Origin: Marasmius tenuissimus
Lineage: Eukaryota; Basidiomycota; Agaricomycetes; Agaricales; Marasmiaceae
Direction of reading: 5' to 3'
NCBI GenBank assembly: GCA_029532415.1
Contig: JAQOTA010000019.1
Span: 372,001 to 436,000 of the forward strand
Length of the DNA: 64,000 nt
Shown: piece by piece, positions 45,016 through 55,924 of the stretch
Position numbering within the stretch: position 1 is the stretch's first letter
How the letters are laid out: each line of letters begins with the position of its first letter
Made by a program: the position numbers and the translations under genes
The notes under the pieces: model-generated
Seen by the model: only the letters and a program-made list of their open reading frames with translations
Database searches by the model: none
Told to the model about the DNA's origin: nothing

Positions 45016-48000
45016 TATGTGATCCATGTAAGAAGTGGTCAGTCTATCTCGAATGGCTCGTGATAAATACTAGACTGGTAATGATCTTGGTCAGGGAACA
45101 ATTTTGAACGACCTCTGGATACCTGATTACTCGTCGCCATGCCAGGAACCCGACGACAGAAACGTGGCCTCGCCGCGACGGTAACAATCTCAACCTCTCA
45201 GTGTGCGAAGTCTCGGAGTCTCATTATCATTCGAGAACATGATAGTATTTGAGCCTTTGCATTCTGGTGTGGTGACTACCAATCCAAGATGAGTTTTTTG
45301 TCTCCGAGTACCACTTGGAGATATCAAGGCCCCATAGCCAAGGGGCGACATATCGCTGATTACGAACGAAGGTCCTTGATTTACCAGGAACAAGGATATA
45401 TACTATGAATATGTCCGAGCCCGCTGGCTTTACCTGTATACCAGGTCTATTCACCAGTCTGAGATATCAATCCCGGACCTCACCCGACCATAATCACTCC
45501 CAAATCTGTCCTGACGATGAATGTGGCAGCACTTGGCACGGTTGAAACAGGATGTCAACCGCACGCGAACTGAACACTCCTCTAATAAGGGAGTCTCCTC
45601 GCAGTTGGGCACTTTTCGCCCCACGGCACGTGACAATCTCGTCCAAAAAAGGCTAACCGGCAATTGCCGCTAGAGGTTGAGTGTCACGAATGTCACAGTT
45701 CTGTGTTATAAGAAACAATATTCTTATTGGGTAATGGCACCGGTATTTGGTTGAGATCTTGTTAAGTTCCGACGCCTGGTTGCCCCACCACTAATTACAC
45801 GCGTCTTGACGCGTCTCTTGCGCGTCTCAGACGCGCCTCAGAATGGAAATGTGCTGAATTATCATGTATTCTCACTTCTAATACAGGCTGGTACAAATAT
45901 TGAGTATATAGGTAGAATAACATCTATTTGCATGTTGATGAGGGCCCAGTCTGTGTGTCCAAAACGTCAAATTAGAGGATATAGCCGCCTGAGAGGGGAT
46001 CATACTGACTGTTTGTGAATGCCGAAGCGGCGAAAACCCGGCATTTTGAGCGATAGGTGTTGATGTCGGCGGTGCGCGCGTGTGCACCCCTCAATGTCTA
46101 CAGTCTTCTCGCCTCAGGACCTCTCGCCACTGTCTCCCTCCCCAGTAGCCTTCCTCATTCTCCTTCATTGTGAACCCAATGCTCTGCCTCTCAAAGTTCC
46201 CCGAGCAGGTCTAACCATGTTGTAAAGTATACCGTGTAACCCGCGGCGTGGTTGGCAGATGTTGGTTTGAATTGGTTCCTGTGCCGCCAGAATGGTGGTG
46301 ATGATGACATTGAGTATTGGAGGTGTCGAATGATGAGCCAGAAGACGGTGGAGGGAGAGTAAACTCGAGCGACAACATTTCAAAGATCGGGGAGGATGAG
46401 GGGCAGGTCAGAAAGGGAGTCAACAGACCTATTGTTGGAAAAATTGCAAAGACGTGACCATGTTATTGTTGCAATAAACATACAACAAAATAATGTTTAA
46501 TAGTGCTTCCCCTTTTGGAAGTCACGTGCGTGGGGCGAAAAGTCAAAGACTTCTCCTCGCCTGCCTACGTAAGACTTCCGACTGCGAGCATGAACACCCG
46601 AGCCTCGGATACGAACAATGTATCGGAGTTCCCAGACATCTGCTGGCGTTGTGCATGACCGGAGTGCAAGCCCTGTGCGAGAGAGCGCTCAGAATTTCGA
46701 CAGAGGGAGTGTTGTGCAAAAGGGTGACAACGAAAGGGAAGTCGATTGGTATCGACGACCACACCGACTGGAACAAATGCAGAAAGGAGCATGTAAGCGG
46801 GAAAGGAGAACGTCCTGAGGCCGTCAATTATATTCTGGTACTTTAAGGTAGATTGGATAATGGTAGAAAGCTGGTGGTAGGATTTGGAGTTGGGGATTGA
46901 CTTGAACAGAATTAATCCGAGCGTCCTCGCGCCCTTGTTTTCCCTAAGTCTCTCGAATGAGTCCTTTCATTTTACCGAGTCAGATTGATCGGTGGTGCAT
47001 CTGCGTAACACGTCCATAGCCGGCGTATTCTGAGATAGCGGCGGTTCATACATGAAGGCGGGTAGACACTCCGAACCTTGCGTCGGGGAAAATGGGGGTG
47101 CATCGGCTTGCGCTTAGCCAGGGATGCAATGACATAGAACAATTGAAGACAATTTATAGCTTCCAAGAGGTAGTAGATGCCCTAGGCATCCCAATTCAGT
47201 ACCGCTGATTCATGCTATGGGAACTACAACGAACATCAACAACCTCATCTTTTGTTTCCTTGTCACTGTCCACCAGTGACATCGAAATCCCCCAATCGAA
47301 CGCTGCTGCTGGCGACGATGCTTTATAGATACCTGACAGGAGCGTATGGCCAGATCAACCAGGTGCATGATTACCGATGGCATTTTGATACCTGGAATTT
47401 TATGCCGGCCATTGTCATTGAGTTCGACATGTAGTGCGTCTTAGAGGTGGTCTGGAGCCTCGAGATATGTTCTCTCCATGTCAACCGAGTTTGTCCTCGC
47501 CTTCCTATCAATATAAGGGATATTGAGGACCTGACAGAATCGAAGACGACATCTCGTACTCACCGTGAACTCCGATCTATCCAGATCTGACTCGTCCTCG
47601 GTACTCAGAATGGACCAGAGACGCTTGTCTTTCACCCGCCACCACGTTCGATTAAATACAAAAATCTTCGATTGCGAGTATATCCATTCACAAGTTGGAC
47701 GTCAGTCTGATCCTCAGCGAGCCCTTGGGGATATTGTTAGATGTGGATTTTGAAAGTCACTAGAGATAGAGTTATAGACTCCGAGTATAAGCGTACCACT
47801 GGTATTTGAGCGTGCTAGAGAGAGAGAGAAATGCAGTGTTCAACGCGTCTAGAATGAGGACATGGTGGTTGATAAGAGAGCAGGCGCCCAATCTCGACGC
47901 CCGCACTGATAAGTATGGGAAATTTTTTGGTGGCCGTGACGCAGTCGTCCCTTCTTCCTGATGAGAATGGCCACTTCCGATTTGTGGGTTGGGGTGGTTG

Positions 48001-48727
48001 GTTTTGGAAAGTTCTGGGCTCTGAATTTCAACATTTCCATTGATGGAAGAGTCCCCCTTGAAGTCATCCTCGAGCTTGCTCAAAATATTCCAGAGAAACA
48101 TCAAACTCGGACAATTTTCGATTCTTGGAAACGCGAGCCTCTGAGATGCCTCCTTGGTGAGTACTTGTGTCCTTTTTGCGAGAAATTTGACGAGATTATG
48201 GCGTACTCACACATTCTGTTTAGTCGGTTTCTGATTATCACACGGCACAGTATGACCTCGATCGACATCACCTCTGCAGGGCTTACTGTGCACGCGTCGG
48301 TGGCTGCGAGTGTGGCTCAGGTCCGGGGTCTATGACCATGACAAAGGAATACGGGTAGATGTCAAGGTCCCTATTGAGAATGCTTATCCCTAAATGGATC
48401 AGCCGTGTAGCTCGAATCACTAACTTCAGACTTGGGTGAGGTCCGCAGAGCGAATCACTAATCCTGCTCGAAAAACACGCATACGACTTCTCGAGCCGTA
48501 ACGGCTACTGGTCACTTACTCAGGTTAAGAATGACGATATCAATGTACCGTCTTATAACACCACCCCCGCCGAAAAACCGACCGCCATCTCTGACATACC
48601 CACCCCAAACCAATTTTCCACAACAGGCCCACAAGCTCCGTGCATCCCCCATTGACTGAATTGCCTAGTTTGACAGCAATTTTGGTCATCATAACTATTC
48701 TGTTACGTCTGCTGTCAGTGTTGGTGG
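45016..48727. other. Intergenic stretch, mostly unassigned
   Basis: No gene is firmly supported. At 45799-45840 GACGCGTCT-like words are clustered (ACGCGT at 45799 and 45809, CGCGTC and ACGCG after). A possible Cys-rich exon lies at 48226-48357. Frames at 46493-46846 and 47961-48335 are unrecognised. Confidence 0.35.
48226..48357 (+). CDS. Possible last exon of a small Cys-rich protein
   Basis: After an acceptor-like TTTAG the frame reads SVSDYHTAQYDLDRHHL, then CRAYCARVGGCECG, and stops at TAG 48355-48357. The CX3CX5CXC spacing looks like small secreted fungal proteins. The upstream exon (ending near 48155) is open in another phase, so the join is unproven and no signal peptide was found. 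It may be a pseudogene remnant. Confidence 0.3.
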
Positions 48728-49015
48728 TTACTTACCTTACTCGTTGTCACCAAAAGTGACGGACCTGTAACACACACGTGGTTACCATTGGACTCGTCAC
48801 TTTTGTGTATGTTTATCACGTATTGTTCTATATATCTAGATTATATGCTCATAGCACAGTTCAATGAGGCGATATAGGCTAGCTGGAAGTGCAGAAGCTA
48901 AAAGAAGTATCCAATAAAACACAGAATAGTGATCCTGAGCGAGTAGTGTGAAATGTCACAGGGAGTGACTGGACCGTCACTTTTGGTGACAACGAGTGTA
49001 AGCACTAGTAAGTAA
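48728..49015. mobile_element. MITE, 288 bp, just upstream of copy F
   Basis: The outer words TTACTTAC (48728) and GTAAGTAA (ends 49015), and the inner arms CTCGTTGTCACCAAAAGTGACGG with its inverted copy (ending near 48971), form a long inverted repeat with a small indel. The interior has one more GTCACTTTTG word. The right end is 95 nt before the ATG of copy F, so it forms part of that gene's upstream region. Confidence 0.75.
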
Positions 49016-49401
49016 TATGGCGTGTTACTCACGCCTACCGAGTATATTAGTGATGGCGCAAATTCTCCGCTTGACTTCACTCCCCACAACTTCCCTTACG
49101 ATAACCTCAATGGCCCATTTCTTTCAACATGCACAAAACGTATATGTCGATGGAAACCCTCGATTTCAGCACGTAGAAGGGGATTCGGTGACTCAAGTGA
49201 TTTACTTCGGAGACGGTTCCGGAAACTCTTCGTACCATCAGCAACGCGACGTTGAACAAATAATGGTACGGTATCGTACAGTGATTCCACCTGCCCAAGA
49301 TAAGATCTTGACACCTTTCCACTCGTACTCAGCCGATACAAGACCACTACGCCAGGATTCTTCGGGGCGACATCATTTTGCAAGAAGAAATTGGGTCGGA
49401 G

Positions 49402-49886
49402 TGTCATGAAGACGCCACTTTTCCCTCCACCATTGACTCACATGATTATCACATGTTCTTTTCTCACAGTCACTTACTATACATCTTTCTTTCTCACGAT
49501 TCCCTTTCTTAACCCACCATCACGCAGCTTTAACCCACATCGCGCAGCCATCCCATTATCTCATACCAACTCATTCCTTATTCATCCTTGACTCATACTT
49601 ACTCATACATGACTCATAGGTAGCCACTCTGACTCCAGCTCTGACTATAGGATAGGTATATAAGCTAGCTAGTCTTCACCTGGTCCCTCATCTTGACCTC
49701 TTGTCGTTGGGACCAGGTGAGTAGTACAGTCTCCTTCACTTTCCTTCTCTACAGTAGATCTAACTTGTCATTGGGACCAGTTTCTGCCTTATCTCTGTCT
49801 GAGTCAAGCCCACTGCTCCTCTCCTAGCTTGCTACCACTGCTCTATGCCTCTGCCGTCTCCGATAGATGCTCAGCACTTTGTGACA
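49402..49886 (+). repeat. 5' LTR of element 2, 485 bp
   Basis: It starts TGTCATGAAGAC and ends CTTTGTGACA. TATATAA at 49657-49663 is the likely core promoter; transcription would begin near 49690 with ATCTTGACCT, the word used for self-priming. Confidence 0.95.
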
Positions 49887-49888
49887 TT

Positions 49889-49898
49889 AGGTCAAGAT
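49889..49898 (+). promoter_or_regulatory. Self-priming primer-binding site of element 2
   Basis: AGGTCAAGAT, two nt after the 5' LTR, is the exact complement of ATCTTGACCT at 49690-49699, about 33 nt downstream of the TATA box in the LTR. Element 1 has the same arrangement with the related word TAAGGTCAAGC. Confidence 0.65.
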
Positions 49899-50480
49899 CC
49901 TTTATTGCACTGACAGCCTCGCTGAAAGGAAGGTTGTCCTTGCAAGTTTACAACGGCTTCTGCACGAGACTGTTATCGACGACTACATGGAGTAGACCCC
50001 AGGACTTCCTTATTTTGGAATCAGAGAAATCCCAAATAGACCAGTTGGTACAAGTGTAAAAACCAACCTTGCCCGAACACTACCCCAGAGAATTCCATTC
50101 CTGAAACTTTTACCTTTGAAGGTGACGAAGTACTCGATCCTATCCCTGCTCCCCGTGTACCAACCCCTGAACAAGAACCAAGACCCCTGTCACCACCGCT
50201 CTCCACTTCAGAACTCGCAACCTCACTCACACGCCTCACAGTAGCAGGCCCATCAGAAGAACCTGACAGTCCACCTACTGCTTTCCACCCCGTCACTCCC
50301 AGTCCTCTTGATACGCCGACCGCCCATACTGAAATTCCAGCATTTGTTGCCTCAGAAGCTACTTTTGCTATAGCCAAGACCCCGACCAACACATGACCGT
50401 CTTCTGCCGCTGCACACAGAGCTCCTTCACCTACCACGTCTACCACATCCACTCACACTTCTGAATCCAATACCACCAAC

Positions 50481-51662
50481 ATGTCTACATCCAATACCGC
50501 AAGCCAAGCCACACTGGATGAAGTCCTAAGGGCTATGGTGAAATCCCAGAAAGACACCCAAGCACAGCTAGATGCCATTAAGGAAGCCTTCCAGTCCAAC
50601 AAAGAAGTAGGGAAGATCATTGCCAAACCCAGTAACTTCAAGGGAGAAACCTGGGATGTGGTACGCTTTCTACCCATGTTCAAAAACTGGGCTATACAGG
50701 AGAAGGTCCTCCAGCACCCAACAGAGAAGGGTCAATTAGACAAGTGGAAGACGATTCAATCCGCTCTATCCTTCTGTGAGGGGAAGGCAGGAGCTTGGGC
50801 AGCCTACTACCTGATACAGGCCAACAAGGTAGCCCTGAAAGAGCTCCCTGAAGACCTATTCCCTTTCAGAGGGAGATGGGCCCAGTTTGAGGAATCCTTC
50901 AAAGTCCGGTTCAGGGCAGCCAATGAAAAGGCGGATGCCATTGAAATCCTTACCAACCTTAAACAGGGGAACAAGACTGCGACTCTCTACAGTCAGGAAT
51001 TCAAGGAGGCCACTATGAAGACAGGACTATCAGACGCAGATCTTCGAATCCAATACCGCAAGGGTCTGAATGCAGACCTTAAACGACTACTGGTGATGAT
51101 GGAATTGTCCCAAGGAGAACCCGCCAATCTAACCGAACTGGAAACACGAGCTTGCAAAGCAGAGAGGTCCTTGCAGGAGGAAGGATTAGTGGCCAAGAAA
51201 CAGGTAGAAATGATTGTCACTACTATTAGCGTGAACCGATCCAACATCCCCACAGGAAATGGACGCACTAGGGAGGACTTTGTGAAAGCAATGCGGGGGA
51301 AGTGTTATGGATGTGGGGTGAGTGATCATACCAAGGCTAACGGGAACCATGGACAGGATAAATGCAACTACTGTGCACGTCCTAGACACAGGTCCAATGT
51401 CTGTCAGGATAAGTACCTAGGGAGAGCACCCAGAGGAGGAATCCGACGCCAACAGATTTCAGCCACCCCTTTCACTCTCTTTCCGGATGAACCGACACCT
51501 GCACCCTCGTACTCACCAACGCCAATGACCCCTACTGCCCAAATCTCTGCCACTCCTTCTTCCACCCCCAACATGAATGCTGTCGCCCAAATCGCTGCCC
51601 TCCAACAAGCCCCAGCCCAGCAGAACACTATTCTCCAACAACTTATGCAAAAGGATTTTTAA
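50481..51662 (+). CDS. Element 2 gag with two zinc knuckles
   Basis: The 393-codon ORF from MSTSNTASQATLDEVL has capsid-like sequence (PSNFKGETWDVVRFLPMF, WAAYYLIQANK, FKVRFRAANEKADAIEIL). It then has CYGCGVSDHTKANGNHGQDKC and CNYCARPRHRSNVC, and a Pro/Gln-rich end (LQQLMQKDF). The same frame is open upstream (from about 50058, Pro/Ser-rich PETFTFEGDEVLDPIPAP), separated from this ATG by one TGA at 50394 in a CGA-like context. The original gag was therefore probably longer. It ends TTT TAA at 51660-51662, where pol is in the -1 frame. Confidence 0.9.
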   Translation: MSTSNTASQATLDEVLRAMVKSQKDTQAQLDAIKEAFQSNKEVGKIIAKPSNFKGETWDVVRFLPMFKNWAIQEKVLQHPTEKGQLDKWKTIQSALSFCEGKAGAWAAYYLIQANKVALKELPEDLFPFRGRWAQFEESFKVRFRAANEKADAIEILTNLKQGNKTATLYSQEFKEATMKTGLSDADLRIQYRKGLNADLKRLLVMMELSQGEPANLTELETRACKAERSLQEEGLVAKKQVEMIVTTISVNRSNIPTGNGRTREDFVKAMRGKCYGCGVSDHTKANGNHGQDKCNYCARPRHRSNVCQDKYLGRAPRGGIRRQQISATPFTLFPDEPTPAPSYSPTPMTPTAQISATPSSTPNMNAVAQIAALQQAPAQQNTILQQLMQKDF

Positions 51663-54600
51663 GTAGGGTGTCCGCCTTTGCCATGACGAAGACACCCTCA
51701 CCAGCTTCAGTCTATGCTCCCTCCTCGTATGACTCAATTCACTCATGTACAATATCCTCCGTTCGCGAAATAGACACTCTCTCACCTCACTTCTGCATAT
51801 GAGTCACACTGAAAGGAAAGCATCGCCAGACTGAAACAACAGCCATGATCGACAGTGGGACCACCGCATTATTTCTTGGAAAATCCTTTGTCGCAACCAA
51901 TTGCATCACCACTTTCCCTCTCCAACACCCAATTCGAGTTCACAACATTGATGGAACACTAAACCAGGCTGGAAGTATCACACACTATGCTCGTCTAGGT
52001 CTGGTAGTGGAGGACACTGACACCTGGACGGACTTCTTGGTCACAGATCTAGGAGGAGAACATGTTATATTAGGGCTACCTTGGCTTCGGAAGACCAATC
52101 CTCAGATCAACTGGAAAGGAGGACACCTTTCAGTCCCAAAACGAGGAGTGAAGATAGAAGAAGTGGAGGATGAAGAGAAATGGGCAGGAACAGGTAAACC
52201 ACCACTCAGCAATGCTATCCTTGAATCTATCAAAGACCCCTTCGAAACCATCCATGCATCCATTATTGAAACACCCCCAGTGGAGCCTGAAGATACAACG
52301 CCACTTTATCATATCATGGCCAACCGGGCCACATGCAGATCTTTAGTCAAAAAAGGAATCTTAGAGGACTGTCATGACGAGGTATGGGTTGCAGCAGGGT
52401 GCACGTACTCTCAACAGATTGCTGAAGAAACCAACAAGGAAAAGCCAAAACAGTCATTTGAGGAGATGGTACCAGAATCATATCGGGAATACGCTAAAGT
52501 CTTTTCTGAGCAGGAATCCGAATGACTTCCAGCTCACAAGCCATGGGATCATGCTATCAAACTCACACCAGGATCACCACAGACCATGAAAACGGAGGTC
52601 TACCCCATGTCACTTAACAAACAACAAGAACTGGACAAGTTCCTGGAGGAGAACCAACGGAAAGGCTACATCTGACCCTCGAAATCACCTCTTGCGTCAC
52701 CTGTTTTCTTTGTGAAGAAGAAGGATGGAAAACTCAGATTTGTGCAGGACTATTGGAAACTTGACGAGTACACTATCAAAAACCGCTACCCACTCCCTCT
52801 GGTCACAGATATCGTCAATCGACTCCAAGGTGCAAAGTATTTCACAAAATTCAATGTACAATGGGGATACAACAACGTACAGATTAAGGAAGGAGATGAA
52901 TGGAAGGCCGCCTTTGCAACCAATAGGGGACTTTTCAAACCAAGAGTGATGTTTTTTGGACTCACTAACTCACCTGCTACATTCCAATCCCTCATAAATT
53001 CTATATTTGCCAATCTCATTGCCCTAGGAAAAGTCGCCGTGTACCTGGACGACATTCTCATCTTCACCAGTACATGAGAGGAGCATCAGATCCTAGTCAA
53101 GGAGGTCTTGTCATGACTCCAGAAACACAACCTCTACCTACAACCAGAGAAATGCCAATTTGAACAACAGGAAATCGAGTACCTGGGACTCCTGATCAGT
53201 GAAGGCCAAGTACGCATGGACCCAGCTAAAGTCAAAGCTGTACAAGAATGGGCAATTCCTCGAAACCTGCGTGATGTCCGGGGCTTTTTGGGATTCGCCA
53301 ACTTCTACTGACACTTCATTAGGGATTTTGCGAAAACAGCACAGCCACTGAACGACCTCACACAAAAGCATGTCCCCTTTGACTGGGGAACTCAGCAACA
53401 AGCAGCCTTTGATGAACTTCGAACAGCCTTCACCACTGCTCCAATCTTAACTCTTTGGGACCCAGACCAGCCAACACGCATCAAAGTTGACGCCTCTGGA
53501 TTTGCTACAGGAAGAGTGCTATCCCAGAAATTAGAAGACGGCTTATGGCACCCAGTGGCATTCCAATCAGCATCCATGCAGCCAGCGGAGAGAAATTATG
53601 AGATATGGGACCAGGAGATGTTGGCAATCATTGACACCCTGAAGGACTGGTGATACTTTCTGGAAGGACAACCTCAGCCATTTGAGATCCTGACTGACCA
53701 TTTGAATTTGGAGTTCTGGAAGAATGCTCAAAACCTAAGTTGCCGACAGGCTCGCTGGGCACTTTATCTGTCCCGTTTTCACTTCCAACTCGATCATTGC
53801 CCTGGCAAAACCAACACACTAGCCGACCCCCTCTCTCGAATGACAGCACATCAGGTCTCAGATAACGAGGACAACCGCCAACAAGTGGTTCTCAGACCAG
53901 AACTCTTCGTACAAATTGCAGCCACAGCATTGGTCAATCCGCTCAAAAATCAGATCAGGGAAGCCTCCGTTAGAGAAGCGGAAGTATTGGAAGGACTCTG
54001 ACAGTTGAAGAAGAATGGGCTGTCGCGGTTGGTAAACGGACTAGCTGAGTGGGAGGAGGACAATGGACTGGTATACCACAGAGGGCGAGTATATGTACCC
54101 CCAGACGAGGAGCTGCAAAGGGAGGTAGTACGACAGTGTCATGACAACCCAACCGCAGGACATCCTGGACTCCATGACACGCTGGATCTGGTGGACACCC
54201 ACTTTTGGTGGCCAACCATGCGTTCGTTTGTGGAGAAATACGTGGAAGGATGTGATTCCTGTCCACGCAAAAAGCTACACCAACACCCCCGTGCTGTTAT
54301 GCAACCCCTCGAAGTACCGAATGGCCCATGGGAGGAAGTAGGAGTCGACCTGATCACTCAACTACCAGATTCTCACGGCTATGATGCAATCCTAGTCTGC
54401 ACCAATCTCTTCACAAAACAGGTCCACACCATCCCCTGCACCACTAACATCACGGCCGAAGGGATAGCAGACCTCTACTACCGAGAGATATTCCGACTTC
54501 ACAGTTTACCCCTGCGTTTTGTGTCAGATCGGGGCCCTCAGTTCAATGCCAAGCTCACCAGAGCACTACTAAAACGACTAGGGATCAAGGGTAGCTTCAC

Positions 54601-55398
54601 ATCAGGATACCACCCCCAGGCCAATGGACAGACAGAAAGAGCGAACCAGGAGGTGGAGAAGTACCTGAGGCTGTATACGAACTACTGGCAAGACGATTGG
54701 TCTGAACATCTTCCACTCGCAGAATTTGTACTCAACTCCCACACGCACTCAGCCCACCATTTATCCCCCTTTGAACTCCTATATGGGTACTTACCCCTTT
54801 TCAATATCCCAGTGGGACAATCGGGAATCCAAGAAGTCGAAAACTGTATCAACATTCTGCGTGGAGTACACCGGGACACGGGGGCAGCTCTACACTTGAC
54901 AAAGCGACACCAAAATGAGGGATACGAGTGAGGAAAGAAGAAGGCACACCAGTTCAAGGTTGGGGACTAGATGAATCCGACTTCAACCTGAAACTATCGA
55001 GTGAGAAATTGGGCAATCAGAGCCTGGGCCCCTTTGAGATAGTACAGGAAGTGGGAGGTTTGGACTATCGGTTGGATTTGCCAGAAGAGCTGGGACGACA
55101 CCACACCATCTTCCACGTTGACAAACTCTACCTCTACAAGGGCAATCTGATTACCAGTCTGCTACCAGAACCCCCAGGGCCAATTGAGATTGAGGGCGAG
55201 GATGAACCAGAGTATGAGGTGGACGAAATTCTTGACAGTCAGTACAGGTGGCACCGGTTGGAGTATAGAGTCAAGTGGAAGGGAGACCAGCAAAGCACAT
55301 GGGAACCAGCACCGAATCTAAAGAATGCCCCACGGAAGGTAAAAGAGTTCCACAAGAAACACCCAGCAGCAGCAGGACCAGCACCCCGAGACAACTGA
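51659..55398 (+). pseudogene. Element 2 pro-pol: protease, RT, RNase H, integrase, chromodomain
   Basis: Protease has MIDSGTTALFLGKSF (51845). RT has [29 protein letters not shown] and YLDD (near 53045). RNase H follows with KVDASGFATGRVL and LTDHLNLEF, then integrase with HPGLHDTLDLV...CPRKK, VGVDLITQLP, SDRGPQFNAKL and QANGQTERANQEVEKY. The chromodomain is YEVDEILDSQYRWHRLEY + RVKWKGDQQSTWEPA. TGA stops interrupt conserved Arg positions (about 51801, 52523, 52672, 53075, 53114, 53309, 53651, 53999 and 54929). A small deletion near 54966 removes the KVW expected in FKVGD..LDESDFNLKL and shifts frame. Confidence 0.95.
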
Positions 55399-55439
55399 AG
55401 TGTAGTCATCGAGGACGATGAAGCGTAGAAGGGGGGTAA

Positions 55440-55924
55440 TGCCATGAAGACACCACTTTTCCCTCCACCATTGACTCACATGATTATAACATGTTCTTTT
55501 CTCACGGTCACTTACTATACATCCTTATTTCTCACGATTCCCTTTCTTAACCCACCATCACGCAGCTTTAACCCACATCGCGCAGCCATCCCATTATCTC
55601 ATACCAACTCATTCCTTATTCATCCTTGACTCATACTTACTCATATACGACTCATAGGTAGCCACTCTGACTCCAGCTCTGACTATAGGATAGGTATATA
55701 AGCTAGCTAGTCTTCACCTGGTCCCTCATCTTGACCTCTTGTCGTTGGGACCAGGTGAGTAGTACAGTCTCCTTCACTTTCCTTCTCTACAGTAGATCTA
55801 ACTTGTCATTGGGACCAGTTTCTGCCTTATCTCTGTCTGAGTCAAGCCCACTGCTCCTCTCCTAGCTTGCTACCACTGCTCTGTGCCTCTGCTGTCTCCG
55901 ATAGATGCTCAGCACTTTGTGACA
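55440..55924 (+). repeat. 3' LTR of element 2, 485 bp
   Basis: It is a near-identical copy of 49402-49886, starting TGCCATGAAGAC and ending TTTGTGACA, and abuts the CGAAG duplication where copy F resumes. Confidence 0.95.

Larger units (their letters stand above)
49402..55924 (+). mobile_element. Ty3/gypsy chromovirus, element 2, full length
   Basis: LTRs of equal length (485 bp; 49402-49886 and 55440-55924) with TG...CA ends bound gag and pro-pol. The target duplication is CGGAG (49397-49401) and CGAAG (55925-55929), one mismatch. A polypurine tract GAAGGGGGGTAA directly precedes the 3' LTR. The LTRs differ at about ten sites. The element is inactive because of about ten TGA stops and a frameshift near 54966. 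Confidence 0.95.

Noticed and set aside
50021..50452. 143-codon minus-strand frame in element 2
   Set aside because: Shadow of the Pro/Ser-rich gag leader on the plus strand.
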